Below, one piece after another: positions 1 through 8,739 of a stretch of DNA of 64,000 nt. Made by a program: the position numbers and the translations under genes. The notes under the pieces are model-generated. The model made no database searches and was not told where the DNA came from. It saw only the letters and a program-made list of their open reading frames with translations. The DNA is from Chryseobacterium sp. POL2 (GTDB lineage Bacteria > Bacteroidota > Bacteroidia > Flavobacteriales > Weeksellaceae): NCBI RefSeq assembly GCF_011058315.1, contig NZ_CP049298.1:3038001-3102000 (forward strand), given 5' to 3'. Within the stretch, counting starts at the first letter, position 1; each line of letters opens with the position of its first letter.

Positions 1-1887
1 ACTTGGAAGCATTTCGGGATCTCATCGGGTATTTTGGCTTTAGCTTTTGCGCTAGGAGTTGGGATGAATGCACAACGTATTATGGCAAATGCCGAATATG
101 TGAAAGAAACGGTAAGAGGAAAGCAAATCCTCGATTCGGATAGACATACTTCTGGCAAATCTGGGATGGATCGCGCGAGTATCACGGCGTGGAGTTACGG
201 AAAATTAGAAACGCTCAACCTCTTCATCCCAAGATTAATGGGCGGTGCTAGTCAGGAGCCAGGCTCAGACAAGATGATGGCTTACATCCAAGAATGGGCA
301 CAGTCCAACATTACTAGCCAAACGCAGTATGACCAGTTTATGAAAGGTTTTGTAAGTCCATCTTATTGGGGAGAACAGCCAGGAACATCTGGGCCAGCTT
401 ACCAAGGCGCCGTAGTGTGCTTTTTAGCTTTGTTAGGATTCTTTTTCGCTTGGAAGAAATATCGCTATTGGATTTTGGGAGCCACCATCTTAACGATTCT
501 TTTGGCGTGGGGAAGCAATTTTGCATTCTTAACGGATTTGTTTATTGATTTTGTACCAATGTATAATAAGTTCCGTGCGCCATCTTCTATTTTGGTGGTT
601 GTGGAATTATTATTCCCTTTCATAGCAATTATTGGATTGTATCGTTTTTTCACAGACGAAAAACAGGAGAACGATTACAAACAAAAAGTCTTATTATATA
701 CCACGGGGAGTGTTGTTGGGATTACATTACTGCTGATGTTGGCAGGGAAAGCTATTTTAGGCTTCCATACCGATAACGAAAAGATCTATTTGCAACCAGA
801 TTTGTTAAACTATCTAGTCGATGAACGTTTCAAAATGTTCCAGACGGATGCCTTCAAAGCCATTATTTTTGTATTGATAACGGCAGGAGCAATGTTTTTA
901 AGTTTCAAGAAAAAATTATCAGTAAATATTGCGTTAGTAATTATTGGTTTGGTTAGCTTCTTCGACCTTTGGACGGTTAACAAACGTTACCTTAATGATG
1001 ACAATTTTGTAGATAAAACATTTGCTCAAAATCCTTATCAAACCGAAAATTCGGAATACCTAATGGATAAAGCAGGCGATAACCAATACATCCAAGGCCT
1101 TTTGCAACAAGATAAAGTGAACAAAGTTTTGGAAACCATTGCTGAGAAAGACCAATCGCACTACCGAATTTTCAATTCTACTTTAGGAACATTTAGCGAA
1201 ACCAATACATCTTATTTCAAATCTTCTGTAGGTGGTTATCATGCGGTGAAACTAAGACGCTATGATGACTTAATTAATGCTTATTTTTACCAAACAGATA
1301 GCATCAGAACGCCTCGTATTCTCAATATGCTGAATGCAAAATACTTTGTCGGCGGGGATATGCAGCAACCCATTAGCTATCCAAATCCAGAGGCCAACGG
1401 CAACGCATGGTTTGTATCTCAAGTGAAAGTTGCTAACTCGCCTAACGAAGAACTAAAATCTATCGGCGAATTGGATACCAAAAAGATTGCAATTGTAGGC
1501 AAAGAAGATCAAGATTATCTTAATGGAAAAACATTGCAAGCGGATTCTACAGCTTTTATTCAGTTGAAAAGTTACCAAGCCAATGCTATAGAATTTGAAG
1601 CCGAAACCCAAACACCACAGTTGGCAGTCTTTTCAGAAATCTATTATCCGCACGGTTGGAAAGTGTCTATCGACGGTACAGAAGTGCCTTACATCAAAGC
1701 CAACTATCTTTTGCGCGCGGTGCATGTACCAGCTGGGAAACACAACATCAGTATGAAGTTCGAGCCCGAAGTTATCGAGACTGGTAAAATATATTCTTAC
1801 GCCAGTGTTGGCATATTTGCTATCCTCAGTTTGTTGTCGTTAGCGTGGTATTACAAAAACAAAAAATCGAAAGCCGTCGATGCTTAA
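1..1887 (+). CDS. YfhO-family integral membrane protein (5' truncated)
   Basis: The frame is open from the first base, so the N-terminus lies outside the window; 628 residues are visible. The first part has hydrophobic helices (about residues 135-170, 190-215, 235-255, 290-325 of the visible part), then a soluble region of about 260 residues. A last helix near the C-terminus is followed by a basic tail ending in KNKKSKAVDA. This layout, with a late YPHGWKVSIDG-type beta segment, is typical of YfhO-like proteins, large polytopic proteins linked in Firmicutes to glycosylation of teichoic or lipoteichoic acid. The substrate in Bacteroidota is unknown. A hairpin terminator follows the stop. The family call is good; the function is inference. 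Confidence 0.8.
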   Translation, partial: TWKHFGISSGILALAFALGVGMNAQRIMANAEYVKETVRGKQILDSDRHTSGKSGMDRASITAWSYGKLETLNLFIPRLMGGASQEPGSDKMMAYIQEWAQSNITSQTQYDQFMKGFVSPSYWGEQPGTSGPAYQGAVVCFLALLGFFFAWKKYRYWILGATILTILLAWGSNFAFLTDLFIDFVPMYNKFRAPSSILVVVELLFPFIAIIGLYRFFTDEKQENDYKQKVLLYTTGSVVGITLLLMLAGKAILGFHTDNEKIYLQPDLLNYLVDERFKMFQTDAFKAIIFVLITAGAMFLSFKKKLSVNIALVIIGLVSFFDLWTVNKRYLNDDNFVDKTFAQNPYQTENSEYLMDKAGDNQYIQGLLQQDKVNKVLETIAEKDQSHYRIFNSTLGTFSETNTSYFKSSVGGYHAVKLRRYDDLINAYFYQTDSIRTPRILNMLNAKYFVGGDMQQPISYPNPEANGNAWFVSQVKVANSPNEELKSIGELDTKKIAIVGKEDQDYLNGKTLQADSTAFIQLKSYQANAIEFEAETQTPQLAVFSEIYYPHGWKVSIDGTEVPYIKANYLLRAVHVPAGKHNISMKFEPEVIETGKIYSYASVGIFAILSLLSLAWYYKNKKSKAVDA

Positions 1888-1906
1888 TCGATTCTGAAAT
1901 ATAATT

Positions 1907-1936
1907 AAAGCTGTTTCCTCGGAGGCAGCTTTTTTA
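1907..1936 (+). terminator. Rho-independent terminator after the YfhO-like gene
   Basis: AAAGCTG pairs with CAGCTTT around a short inner TCC/GGA stem, followed by a run of six T. It lies 20 bp after the stop codon. Confidence 0.75.
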
Positions 1937-1939
1937 TTT

Positions 1940-2041
1940 GGGCGCCATTTCCGGCTGTCACTAGTCGCTGCGCCGCGCCTAGGCTATTGCCTGCGCCTGC
2001 GGCGCGAGCTCCAACAGGCCGTTCCATCCGGGGCGCACCAG
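1940..2041 (+). repeat. GC-rich intergenic repeat, family B, copy 1
   Basis: An abrupt GC-rich island in AT-rich DNA. It opens with GGGCGCCATTTCCGGCTGTC and ends with TTCCATCCGGGGCGCACC. Between these, GCGCCGC (1970-1976) pairs with GCGGCGC (1999-2005). The end tokens GCTGTC, CTCCAA and TTCCATC(n)GGGC recur in the same order at 51871-51981, while the interior differs. I see no protein-coding sense in it. It resembles GC-rich repeats I associate with Chryseobacterium-type genomes; function unknown. Confidence 0.6.
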
Positions 2042-2260
2042 CTTTGCACTTAGAAAACCAGTCAACAATTTTATACCTCAAAAAAATACCAAGCTTGCTT
2101 TTTTTAAAGCCTACGTATGGGCAAGTTTGCTTTTGGATAAAGTAGATGACAGAATTCATTTAATGCAAGCTTTTAAGATGGTTAATTTTAGCAGCATCAG
2201 ATTTAGCAAATCCTTAGTTTAGAAAAGTATTTTAAACGAGAATATGTTTTGATTTAAGAA

Positions 2261-2293
2261 CAAAAAAAAGGTTTAGCCAAATGACTAAACCTT
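2261..2293 (-). terminator. Terminator of rny
   Basis: AAGGTTTAG (2268-2276) and CTAAACCTT (2285-2293) form a 9-bp stem with an 8-nt loop. On the minus strand it is followed by an eight-T run. Confidence 0.85.
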
Positions 2294-2317
2294 TCTTATT
2301 TTATGTTCAAGCTATAA

Positions 2318-3889
2318 TTATCTCGCGATATTAACAGCTCTGGTTTCTCTGATAACAGTTACTCTTACTTGTCCTGGATACGTCAGTTCATTTTGGATTT
2401 TTTCTGAGATATCGTAAGACAATTGGTGTGCAACTTCGTCATTCACTTTTGCACTTTCTACCATAACACGTAGTTCTCTACCAGCTTGGATAGCATACGC
2501 ACTAGATACACCATCAAAACTTAAAGCTGCTGCTTCTAGATCTTTCAATCTTTGGATGTATGATTCCAACACTTGACGTCTAGCCCCTGGACGCGCTCCA
2601 GAAATAGCATCGGCAACTTGGATAATTGGTGATAATAGCGAGGTCATTTCAATCTCATCGTGGTGTGCCCCGATAGCGTTGATAACTTCTGCATTCTCGC
2701 CATACTTCTCCGCCCATTGCATACCTAAAAGTGCATGTGGAAGTTCTGACTCTTGCTCTGGCACTTTTCCGATATCGTGCAATAAACCAGCTCTTTTCGC
2801 AAGTTTAACATTAAGACCAAGCTCTGCCGCCATAGTTGCTGCGATGTTGGCGACCTCACGAGAGTGTTGTAACAAATTTTGTCCATAAGAAGAACGGAAC
2901 TTCATACGTCCAACGATTTTTACCAATTCTGGGTGAAGACCGTGGATACCTAGATCGATGATGGTTCTTTTACCAACTTCGATAATTTCTTCTTCGATTT
3001 GTTTTTGCGTTTTTTGTACCACTTCTTCGATACGGGCAGGATGGATTCTACCATCGGTAACCAGCCTGTGTAGTGATAATCTTGCAACTTCTCTCCTTAC
3101 TGGGTCGAAGCAAGATAATAGAATGGCTTCTGGAGTGTCGTCTACAATAATCTCTACACCTGTAGCGGCTTCTAAAGCGCGGATGTTACGACCTTCGCGA
3201 CCGATGATTCTACCTTTTATCTCATCCGATTCAATATTAAATACAGACACTGAATTTTCAATGGCTTGCTCTGTCCCGATTCTTTGAATGGTTTGGATGA
3301 CAATTTTTTTGGCTTCTGTTTTGGCATTAAGCTGTGCTTCTTCCATAATGTTTTGGACGTAGGCTTGTGCTCTTGTTTTTGCCTCAGCGCGCATAGATTC
3401 TACCAACTCTTCTTTTGCTTCTTCTGCGGAATAGTTAGATATTTTTTCTAACATTTCTACTTTTTGAGCAGTGGCAGCATCTAGTTCTTGTTGTTTTCTG
3501 TCAACTAATTCTTGTTTTTTTGCGTAGTCGTTAAGTTGCTTTTCCAAGTCTTTCTCTTGGCGTGCCACTTTGCTAAGTTCTTCGTTTAGTTTGTGCTCTT
3601 TATCCTTGGTTCTTTTCTCGGTCTCTTGCATTTTTTTCTCACGAGATTGAATGTTAGAGTCGTGTTCAGCTTTTAGTTCCAAGAACTTTTCTTTGGCTTG
3701 AAGTTGTTTTTCTTTTTTAATAGTTTCAGCTTGTGTGGTAGCCTTTTCTATGATAGTTTCGGCACTTTTTTTGGCGTCTTCAAGGATGAATTTTCCTTTA
3801 GAATTTAGTGAGCTTTTAGAATACATAATTCCAATAACTGCACCGATCACCAAAGCAACTATACCGATAATAAGCGTGATTGCGGTCAT
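2318..3889 (-). CDS. rny: Ribonuclease Y
   Basis: Membrane-anchored endoribonuclease that starts mRNA decay. The 523-residue protein matches the family in length and layout. An N-terminal transmembrane helix (residues 3-22) is followed by a long charged coiled coil (about 30-200). A KH domain (about 210-275) contains the [15 protein letters not shown] motif. An HD domain (about 335-430) shows HSREVA and the metal-binding LLHDIGK. The protein ends INIAR-like (VNIAR), as in most homologues. The gene lies downstream of zapA and a 6S-like RNA on the same strand, has its own hairpin terminator, and starts at an ATG at 3889. Confidence 0.97.
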   Translation of the reverse strand: MTAITLIIGIVALVIGAVIGIMYSKSSLNSKGKFILEDAKKSAETIIEKATTQAETIKKEKQLQAKEKFLELKAEHDSNIQSREKKMQETEKRTKDKEHKLNEELSKVARQEKDLEKQLNDYAKKQELVDRKQQELDAATAQKVEMLEKISNYSAEEAKEELVESMRAEAKTRAQAYVQNIMEEAQLNAKTEAKKIVIQTIQRIGTEQAIENSVSVFNIESDEIKGRIIGREGRNIRALEAATGVEIIVDDTPEAILLSCFDPVRREVARLSLHRLVTDGRIHPARIEEVVQKTQKQIEEEIIEVGKRTIIDLGIHGLHPELVKIVGRMKFRSSYGQNLLQHSREVANIAATMAAELGLNVKLAKRAGLLHDIGKVPEQESELPHALLGMQWAEKYGENAEVINAIGAHHDEIEMTSLLSPIIQVADAISGARPGARRQVLESYIQRLKDLEAAALSFDGVSSAYAIQAGRELRVMVESAKVNDEVAHQLSYDISEKIQNELTYPGQVRVTVIRETRAVNIAR

Positions 3890-3922
3890 AATATATATAG
3901 AGTTTATTTAAAAATTTTAAAA

Positions 3923-4097
3923 CAAAAAAACCTACAACAATCCAAGTATTAAGAGTAAACTCCTAATCAACACGATTTGAACTGTTTTTCATTGTCTGTA
4001 ATCTGCGACGAGGCAGCGCGCCATCTAATGAACTTTCGTTCGGCAATTGTTTAGCGTTGAGTTTACCTGCTGTGTTAGAATTATTGTAGGCAGCTTG
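3923..4097 (-). ncRNA. ssrS: 6S RNA-like regulatory RNA
   Basis: The 220-bp gap between zapA and rny is not coding but strongly folded on the minus strand. CCTACAATAATTC (5' arm, about 4090-4078) pairs over 13 positions, two of them G-U, with GGATTGTTGTAGG (3' arm, about 3943-3931), followed by a T7 tract. Inside, GTAAACTC pairs perfectly with GAGTTTAC across an asymmetric loop. A GAAC-GAAA-GTTC hairpin and a CTGC/GCAG stem lie in the apical half. A closing stem, open central region, apical stem and position directly downstream of zapA all match 6S RNA, which binds the RNA polymerase holoenzyme. Ends are approximate to a few bases. Confidence 0.72.
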
Positions 4098-4113
4098 TAT
4101 ATTTGGAAGTTTT

Positions 4114-4401
4114 CTAGTCTTCCAATTCTTCTAATAACTTATTAATTTTTGTTAATCGGTCATTAGTATTTGTTAAATTCTTTTCATTATTGGTTAAGTG
4201 AACTTCGGCATTTGTCCCCAACTTTAGCGCACACATTGCAAGGGCGTCTTGCTTGTCGCGTATGTCGAAGTTAGCCTCGAATTCCTTAATCATCGTTTCA
4301 ATTTGTTTCCCAACCTTACGTAGGGTTTCTTCTTCGGCAGCGGGTACATTAAGAGGATACACTCTTCCAGCAATATTTATCGTAATTCTTCTGATATCCA
4401 T
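4114..4401 (-). CDS. zapA: Cell division protein ZapA
   Basis: 95 residues. The protein opens with RRITINIAGRVYPLNVPAAEEE, an N-terminal beta domain typical of ZapA, followed by a long amphipathic helix (about 45-95) that would form the anti-parallel coiled-coil tetramer. ZapA cross-links FtsZ protofilaments at the division ring. It follows a coiled-coil gene with a 2-bp gap, so the two are probably co-transcribed. The downstream 6S-like RNA may be processed from or read with this transcript. Confidence 0.93.
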   Translation of the reverse strand: MDIRRITINIAGRVYPLNVPAAEEETLRKVGKQIETMIKEFEANFDIRDKQDALAMCALKLGTNAEVHLTNNEKNLTNTNDRLTKINKLLEELED

Positions 4402-4403
4402 GC

Positions 4404-4706
4404 TTATAATCCGCTATTTCTTAATTCGGCGATACAGAAATCGACCTCTTTTATCAATTTGTTGAGGTGGGTTTTCATCAATTTGTTATGTTCTGCATTG
4501 CCGCTTATGGCTGAATAAAGTTTTAAATCTTTTTGTTGTTCTGCTAAAACTCGATTTTTTTTCTTCTCTTCATCAAATTCATTCTGCAAGTGCTCATAAT
4601 CTTTAGAAAGCTCTGCATATTTGTCCATAAGACTTATATGGGTCTTGTGCAATTTAAGAATCTTTTTTTCTAATTGCACGAAATTATTTTCTAATTCTGA
4701 TAGCAT
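4404..4706 (-). CDS. Small coiled-coil protein upstream of zapA
   Basis: 100 residues, nearly all predicted helix with heptad-like leucine and isoleucine spacing (FVQLEKKILKLHKTHISLM at the start), then a charged middle and a helical C-terminus. No signal peptide or transmembrane segment. The ATG at 4706 lies 25 bp downstream of a TATTTTTG promoter box. It sits 2 bp from zapA, an arrangement I recognise from other Flavobacteriia. In function it could be a ZapB-like partner of ZapA, but that is inference from context and shape; I cannot assign a family. Confidence 0.8.
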   Translation of the reverse strand: MLSELENNFVQLEKKILKLHKTHISLMDKYAELSKDYEHLQNEFDEEKKKNRVLAEQQKDLKLYSAISGNAEHNKLMKTHLNKLIKEVDFCIAELRNSGL

Positions 4707-4731
4707 CGAGTTTGATAAATTCTAACTATTA

Positions 4732-4739
4732 CAAAAATA
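4732..4739 (-). promoter_or_regulatory. -7 box of the coiled-coil/zapA/rny group
   Basis: TATTTTTG on the minus strand, matching TAnnTTTG, 25 bp upstream of the ATG at 4706. Confidence 0.6.
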
Positions 4740-4854
4740 TAAAAAAAGCTTAATAAAAAGAAAGAATTTTAGTATTTATTTAATGTTTTAAATAAAGTCG
4801 TTCAAATGGTTGTAAACGAATTGTTTAGGATTTGAATTAGGGGTGTAAAATAAC

Positions 4855-4878
4855 AACTTCCGTCAATTGACGGAAGTT
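4855..4878 (-). terminator. Hairpin after tamL
   Basis: AACTTCCGTC and GACGGAAGTT form a perfect 10-bp stem around AATT, 6 bp past the tamL stop. The T-rich tail on the minus strand (TTGTTATTTT) is weak but acceptable. Confidence 0.7.
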
Positions 4879-4883
4879 TTGTA

Positions 4884-7499
4884 TTAAAATGGATATCCAA
4901 AAGCAAAGTTAAGCGTTGGTCGCAAAAGCTTGTTTTTATGGATTACCCAACGATCGCCTTCTGGCTGGTTAGGATCATAAACTTTGTAAGCCAAATCCAA
5001 ACGGAATTTGATATATGCCACATTTAATCTAAGACCAAATCCGCTACCAACACCCATTTGTTTAATAAATTTACTGAACTTGAATTGATCGCCGTAACCA
5101 TTGTCTTTTAGCCCCCAAATGTTACCTGCATCGGTAAAAATAGCAGCTTCAAACATATTATCAATAGGAAGTCGGTATTCGATACTCGTCGTTAATTTTA
5201 CATTGTCCATCGCGTAAGATCTAACACGCTCATCAAGCTGAGAATCGGCAGGGCCCAATCCTCCAAATGCTACCCAAGCGCGAATATCGTTCGATCCTCC
5301 ATTAAAATACGAGCGGATAAAAGGCATGTTGCTGGAGTTGCCGTAAGGAATTCCAATTCCAACGAATTGACGAATAGCCAAAGTATGTGGTCGAGCTTTT
5401 TCTTGGAAAAATGTAAAATATTTTCTAAAATCAAAATCAAACTTCACAAATTGAGAATAAGGAATTTTGAAAATCGTTTTTGTATTGTCTTGGATAATGC
5501 CGTCTTCTTTTGAGTTTTTTGAAACCAATCCTAAGAAATTCCCAGCAATCTCAAATTTGCCACTGAAATAGAAAGGGTTTTTATATTCTTTTTGCCCGAT
5601 TTCGTTATACGTAAAATTATAAATCAAAGACGAAATAACAACGTCCTGCGTCTGGCGGTCTTTGTTGGTTAAGGATTGTCTAAAAGAGTTGAACGTGCCT
5701 GTCTGTTGTTGATCCAATCCAGCTTGGAAAGCGTTATCGCGTACAATAATTCGAGAAACATTATCCATTGTAAGCTGCCCATTGCTGAACTGTGCTTGCA
5801 CTTCGGGATGTTGTAAAAAATACAAATCAAATATTTGTTTACGAATCTCGTCATCAGCCAAGAATAATTGATAATAATTGTCTTTATTCTGTGTAAAACT
5901 GAATTGTGTATTAAACAATGTCAACTTGTGCGACACAATATCATTGACATTGGCCAAATAACTAAGGCCGGTGTTGAAACTAATACGTCCCAAACCAATA
6001 TTGTTTTGCACGGCTGCACCTAAAAATAAACTTGACGTTGGAGAATAACGTTTTGGAATGACCTTCCAATAACGTTTGAAAGGAACCCAAAGTCTTGGAA
6101 TTTGTAAAGCGGCTTGCGCTGACAATTCGTAAGCGTTAAAAAATGCATTTTCCTTTTCGGGGTCTTTTGTTGTTCCTACAATTCCCGAAAAACTAAGGTT
6201 TAGGTTTTCTGCACCTTTAAAAATGTTTCGGGAAGTGAGTTCCAACGATGGTGAAAATCCAAAGTTTAGAATTTCTGAATAATGTAAGTCCATCCCGACT
6301 TTGAAGTCATATTTAGGCAGTGGTTTTAGAATATATTTAACATCGATAAGACTATCAACTTCATTAGCTTGACCTTCATTACGAAGTTGATCTACAGCTT
6401 GCAAAACTGTGAAGTTGTTCATAGCCATAAGGTTACGTTTTGTAACATCAAAGTTGCGCTGTTCGTAGGCGTCACCGGGTTTGTAAATAATTGGTAACCA
6501 GAGCGATTGTAATTTGTATTGCGCAGTGTCTTTTCTGTAAATATGAATGCCTCTGAGACTGTCTTTTTTTATAGTTTTTTCTTCATATTCTTTAATATTA
6601 TCTACAACGGCAATGTCAATATTTCCGATTTTTGGTTTGATAAAAGGACCGTCCAAAGAATCTCGATGAATATCCATGGTTACAGGAACTTGTTTTCGAC
6701 TGTTTAGGGTGTCGGCGGTAAAGTATATTTGTTCACCAGATCCATTGAATTTGTAATAACCATTGTCACGCATCAATTGTGTAATACGTCTAACTTCGTC
6801 TTCCAGAACAGTTTGGTCAAGGATATTGTCTTTTTTTATTAAACTTTTTTTGATGTCGCGCTCATAGATTTGTCTTACGCCAGCATCAGAAATACTGTAA
6901 TAATAATCTTTGATAAAAGTGGGGTCACGATGAAGGATGTTGTATTTGACTTGTGCTTTTTTAGCTGCAGAATCTCTTTTGGCTTCATAGGTTACTTCGG
7001 AATCCCAATAGCCTTTATAGACTAAGAAATTATTAATTTTTTCTATGCTGGTTTTGGTTTTCGCATCGCTGTAGATAACAGGCTTTTCTCCCACGGTGTG
7101 CCAAAAACGATTCCAAAAGAGATTGCGTCCTTTGTATTCTGGATGCCCATATTTAACAAAAAGAGAATCACGAAGGTTTTGGTTTCTCATTTCGTTAGGG
7201 TAGGTCATGTATTCTGTTAAGATACTATCGTATTTTGGGTTTGCATTATTGTATGCGAGAAGTCCAAATGGGAGTAAGAAGAATGTTTTTTTATTCGGTT
7301 TCTGGGCAGCGTAACTTGGGATTTTATCACTCAGGATTTTACCATCCAGATAACTGAACTCGTTCTTTGTCAAAAGATATTCGCCATCCGGAACTTTCTT
7401 TGTTGTACTACATGCATACAGTAATAACAACATCAGACTTGCTGATAAATAAAATATATAATACTTTTGGGAATATTTTCGAAAATGCTTACCTCTCAT
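4884..7499 (-). CDS. tamL: TamL: TamA-like Omp85 lipoprotein
   Basis: 871 residues from the ATG at 7499; an upstream in-frame start at 7544 would only add sequence ahead of the signal peptide. The signal ends in LLLLYAC, a lipobox with Cys30, so the protein is predicted to be a lipoprotein. POTRA-like repeats occupy roughly residues 35-420 and a 16-strand-type Omp85 barrel the rest, with IRAWVAFGGLGP-type loop and the final FRLDLAYKVYDP and LNFAFGYPF strands. Bacteroidota carry this lipidated TamA form, which works with TamB in outer-membrane assembly; tamB is not adjacent here. Its first codons overlap those of the divergent methyltransferase gene. Confidence 0.9.
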   Translation of the reverse strand: MRGKHFRKYSQKYYIFYLSASLMLLLLYACSTTKKVPDGEYLLTKNEFSYLDGKILSDKIPSYAAQKPNKKTFFLLPFGLLAYNNANPKYDSILTEYMTYPNEMRNQNLRDSLFVKYGHPEYKGRNLFWNRFWHTVGEKPVIYSDAKTKTSIEKINNFLVYKGYWDSEVTYEAKRDSAAKKAQVKYNILHRDPTFIKDYYYSISDAGVRQIYERDIKKSLIKKDNILDQTVLEDEVRRITQLMRDNGYYKFNGSGEQIYFTADTLNSRKQVPVTMDIHRDSLDGPFIKPKIGNIDIAVVDNIKEYEEKTIKKDSLRGIHIYRKDTAQYKLQSLWLPIIYKPGDAYEQRNFDVTKRNLMAMNNFTVLQAVDQLRNEGQANEVDSLIDVKYILKPLPKYDFKVGMDLHYSEILNFGFSPSLELTSRNIFKGAENLNLSFSGIVGTTKDPEKENAFFNAYELSAQAALQIPRLWVPFKRYWKVIPKRYSPTSSLFLGAAVQNNIGLGRISFNTGLSYLANVNDIVSHKLTLFNTQFSFTQNKDNYYQLFLADDEIRKQIFDLYFLQHPEVQAQFSNGQLTMDNVSRIIVRDNAFQAGLDQQQTGTFNSFRQSLTNKDRQTQDVVISSLIYNFTYNEIGQKEYKNPFYFSGKFEIAGNFLGLVSKNSKEDGIIQDNTKTIFKIPYSQFVKFDFDFRKYFTFFQEKARPHTLAIRQFVGIGIPYGNSSNMPFIRSYFNGGSNDIRAWVAFGGLGPADSQLDERVRSYAMDNVKLTTSIEYRLPIDNMFEAAIFTDAGNIWGLKDNGYGDQFKFSKFIKQMGVGSGFGLRLNVAYIKFRLDLAYKVYDPNQPEGDRWVIHKNKLLRPTLNFAFGYPF
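7439..7469 (+). promoter_or_regulatory. Promoter of the SPOUT methyltransferase gene, inside tamL
   Basis: TTG (7439-7441), 20 bp, then TACTTTTG (7462-7469). The -7 box overlaps the alternative TTG start at 7467, which supports the ATG at 7485 as the true start, with a leader of about 10 nt. Confidence 0.65.
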
Positions 7500-8222
7500 A
7501 AAATAAAAATAATACAATCTCTTGACAAAAAGAAATTTAGACAAAAATACAATTTGTTTTTGGTTGAGAGTAACAAGATTATTAAAGAACTTGCGAATTC
7601 TCGTGTTAAAGTTTTAGAAATTTACTCTACAAATCCTGAAGAACTGAAAAATGTTTTTGAAAATCTAAGTATTTTTGAAATTAATGAAAATGAACTTCGG
7701 AAGATTAGTTTTCTTCAAAATCCAAAAGATTCGGTGGCGCTTTGTCAGTTAGAACCCTGCCAAATTGATGATTCTAAAAGCATCCAGATTGTATTAGATG
7801 GTATTCAGGATCCAGGAAATTTGGGAACTATTATTCGGTTAGCAGATTGGTTTGGTATCGAGCAAATTGTTTGTAGTCAAGATACAGTGGACTTTTTTAA
7901 TCCGAAAGTGTTGATGTCAACAATGGGTTCTTTTGTTAGGGTTAATGTTTGTTACACCGATTTGGAAAGTTATCTTAAAACCTATAATTATCCAATTATT
8001 GGGACAGATATGGACGGCGAAAATATTTATAAAAAAGACTTTCCTTCGAAGTTTAGTCTGGTAATGGGTAACGAAGGAAACGGTATGCGCCCGAAGGTTG
8101 AAAGACTTTTAACCGATATTGTGAGTATCCCGAGATTCGGAAAGCAACAATCGACGGAAAGCCTCAATGTATCGATGGCGACGGGAATTATTTTAGGCGA
8201 AATATTTTCGAATCGTTCTTAA
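7485..8222 (+). CDS. TrmH/SpoU-family RNA 2'-O-methyltransferase
   Basis: 245 residues from the ATG at 7485. An N-terminal substrate-binding domain (SHKIKIIQSL..., with FLVESNKII) precedes the SPOUT knot domain. The three family motifs are present: IQDPGNLGTIIRLADW (about 105-120), VMGNEGNGM (about 195-203) and LNVSMATGIILGEIF at the C-terminus. It transfers a methyl group from SAM to ribose 2'-OH in rRNA or tRNA; the exact nucleotide cannot be told from sequence. Its start overlaps the start of divergent tamL by 15 bp, and its promoter lies inside tamL. Confidence 0.92.
   Translation: MLTSHKIKIIQSLDKKKFRQKYNLFLVESNKIIKELANSRVKVLEIYSTNPEELKNVFENLSIFEINENELRKISFLQNPKDSVALCQLEPCQIDDSKSIQIVLDGIQDPGNLGTIIRLADWFGIEQIVCSQDTVDFFNPKVLMSTMGSFVRVNVCYTDLESYLKTYNYPIIGTDMDGENIYKKDFPSKFSLVMGNEGNGMRPKVERLLTDIVSIPRFGKQQSTESLNVSMATGIILGEIFSNRS
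7542..7549 (-). promoter_or_regulatory. -7 box of tamL, inside the methyltransferase gene
   Basis: TATTTTTG on the minus strand, 42 bp upstream of the tamL ATG at 7499 and inside codons of the divergent gene. Confidence 0.55.
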
Positions 8223-8242
8223 TTGTTGATTCAAATTTTAAA

Positions 8243-8737
8243 TTAAATTAGTTTTTCCAAACTCGAAGCAGTTTTGCTACGTTGGTAATCTTCTAGTTTT
8301 TCTCGGACAAATTTTAAAGCAATTGGTGCGACATAGACCAATGCAAGACCAATTATTTTTTTGTTCCAATTAGAATTATTAAGATTTTTTCGGGCGTAGT
8401 TACCTACCAAAGTTACTGCGCCCAGACGAACGGCAGTTTCTAGAAGTCCAGAATCTACAGTGTTGTTGGCAAGTCCCACAAGATTTTTTGGAGAGGTTGT
8501 CTCGCGAATACCTTGCGACACTTCGCGCAAAATATTTTTGGTGTTAAGGCTTAATGTTTGATGTCCTTCTTCGTCTTGGGTTTCTTTAAGATATTTGTCT
8601 GTTATGCCGTTGGTTAATACACTCAAACTTTCTTTTTTGTTTTTAAAAGTGAGTAGATTTTCCATGTTTTGAATATCATCTCTTAGAAGTTGTTTTTTTC
8701 TTCTTAATTCATCCAGATTATTGTATTGATGTGACAT
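8243..8737 (-). CDS. Conserved hypothetical protein of an envelope gene trio
   Basis: 164 residues. A charged, helical N-terminal half starts with NLDELRRKKQLLRDDIQNME. One moderately hydrophobic segment (about residues 125-142, KKIIGLALVYVAPIALKFV) could be a membrane helix. It follows the holin-like gene by 2 bp, so the two are translationally linked. Together with the YtxH-type gene upstream they form a run of small membrane-associated proteins often seen together in Flavobacteriia. No domain is recognised; a role in envelope or general stress is inferred from context only. Confidence 0.75.
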   Translation of the reverse strand: MSHQYNNLDELRRKKQLLRDDIQNMENLLTFKNKKESLSVLTNGITDKYLKETQDEEGHQTLSLNTKNILREVSQGIRETTSPKNLVGLANNTVDSGLLETAVRLGAVTLVGNYARKNLNNSNWNKKIIGLALVYVAPIALKFVREKLEDYQRSKTASSLEKLI

Positions 8738-8739
8738 AA

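Larger units (their letters stand above)
1888..2317. other. 430-bp intergenic region
   Basis: It holds the YfhO terminator, a GC-rich repeat (1940-2041), an AT-rich stretch of about 200 bp without recognisable features, and the rny terminator at its right end. An 85-codon minus-strand frame at 1905-2159 runs through the repeat and looks non-coding. Confidence 0.6.

Noticed and set aside
1905-2159. 84-residue minus-strand frame
   Set aside because: It runs through the GC-rich repeat and part of the terminator; composition is erratic and no homologous motif is visible.
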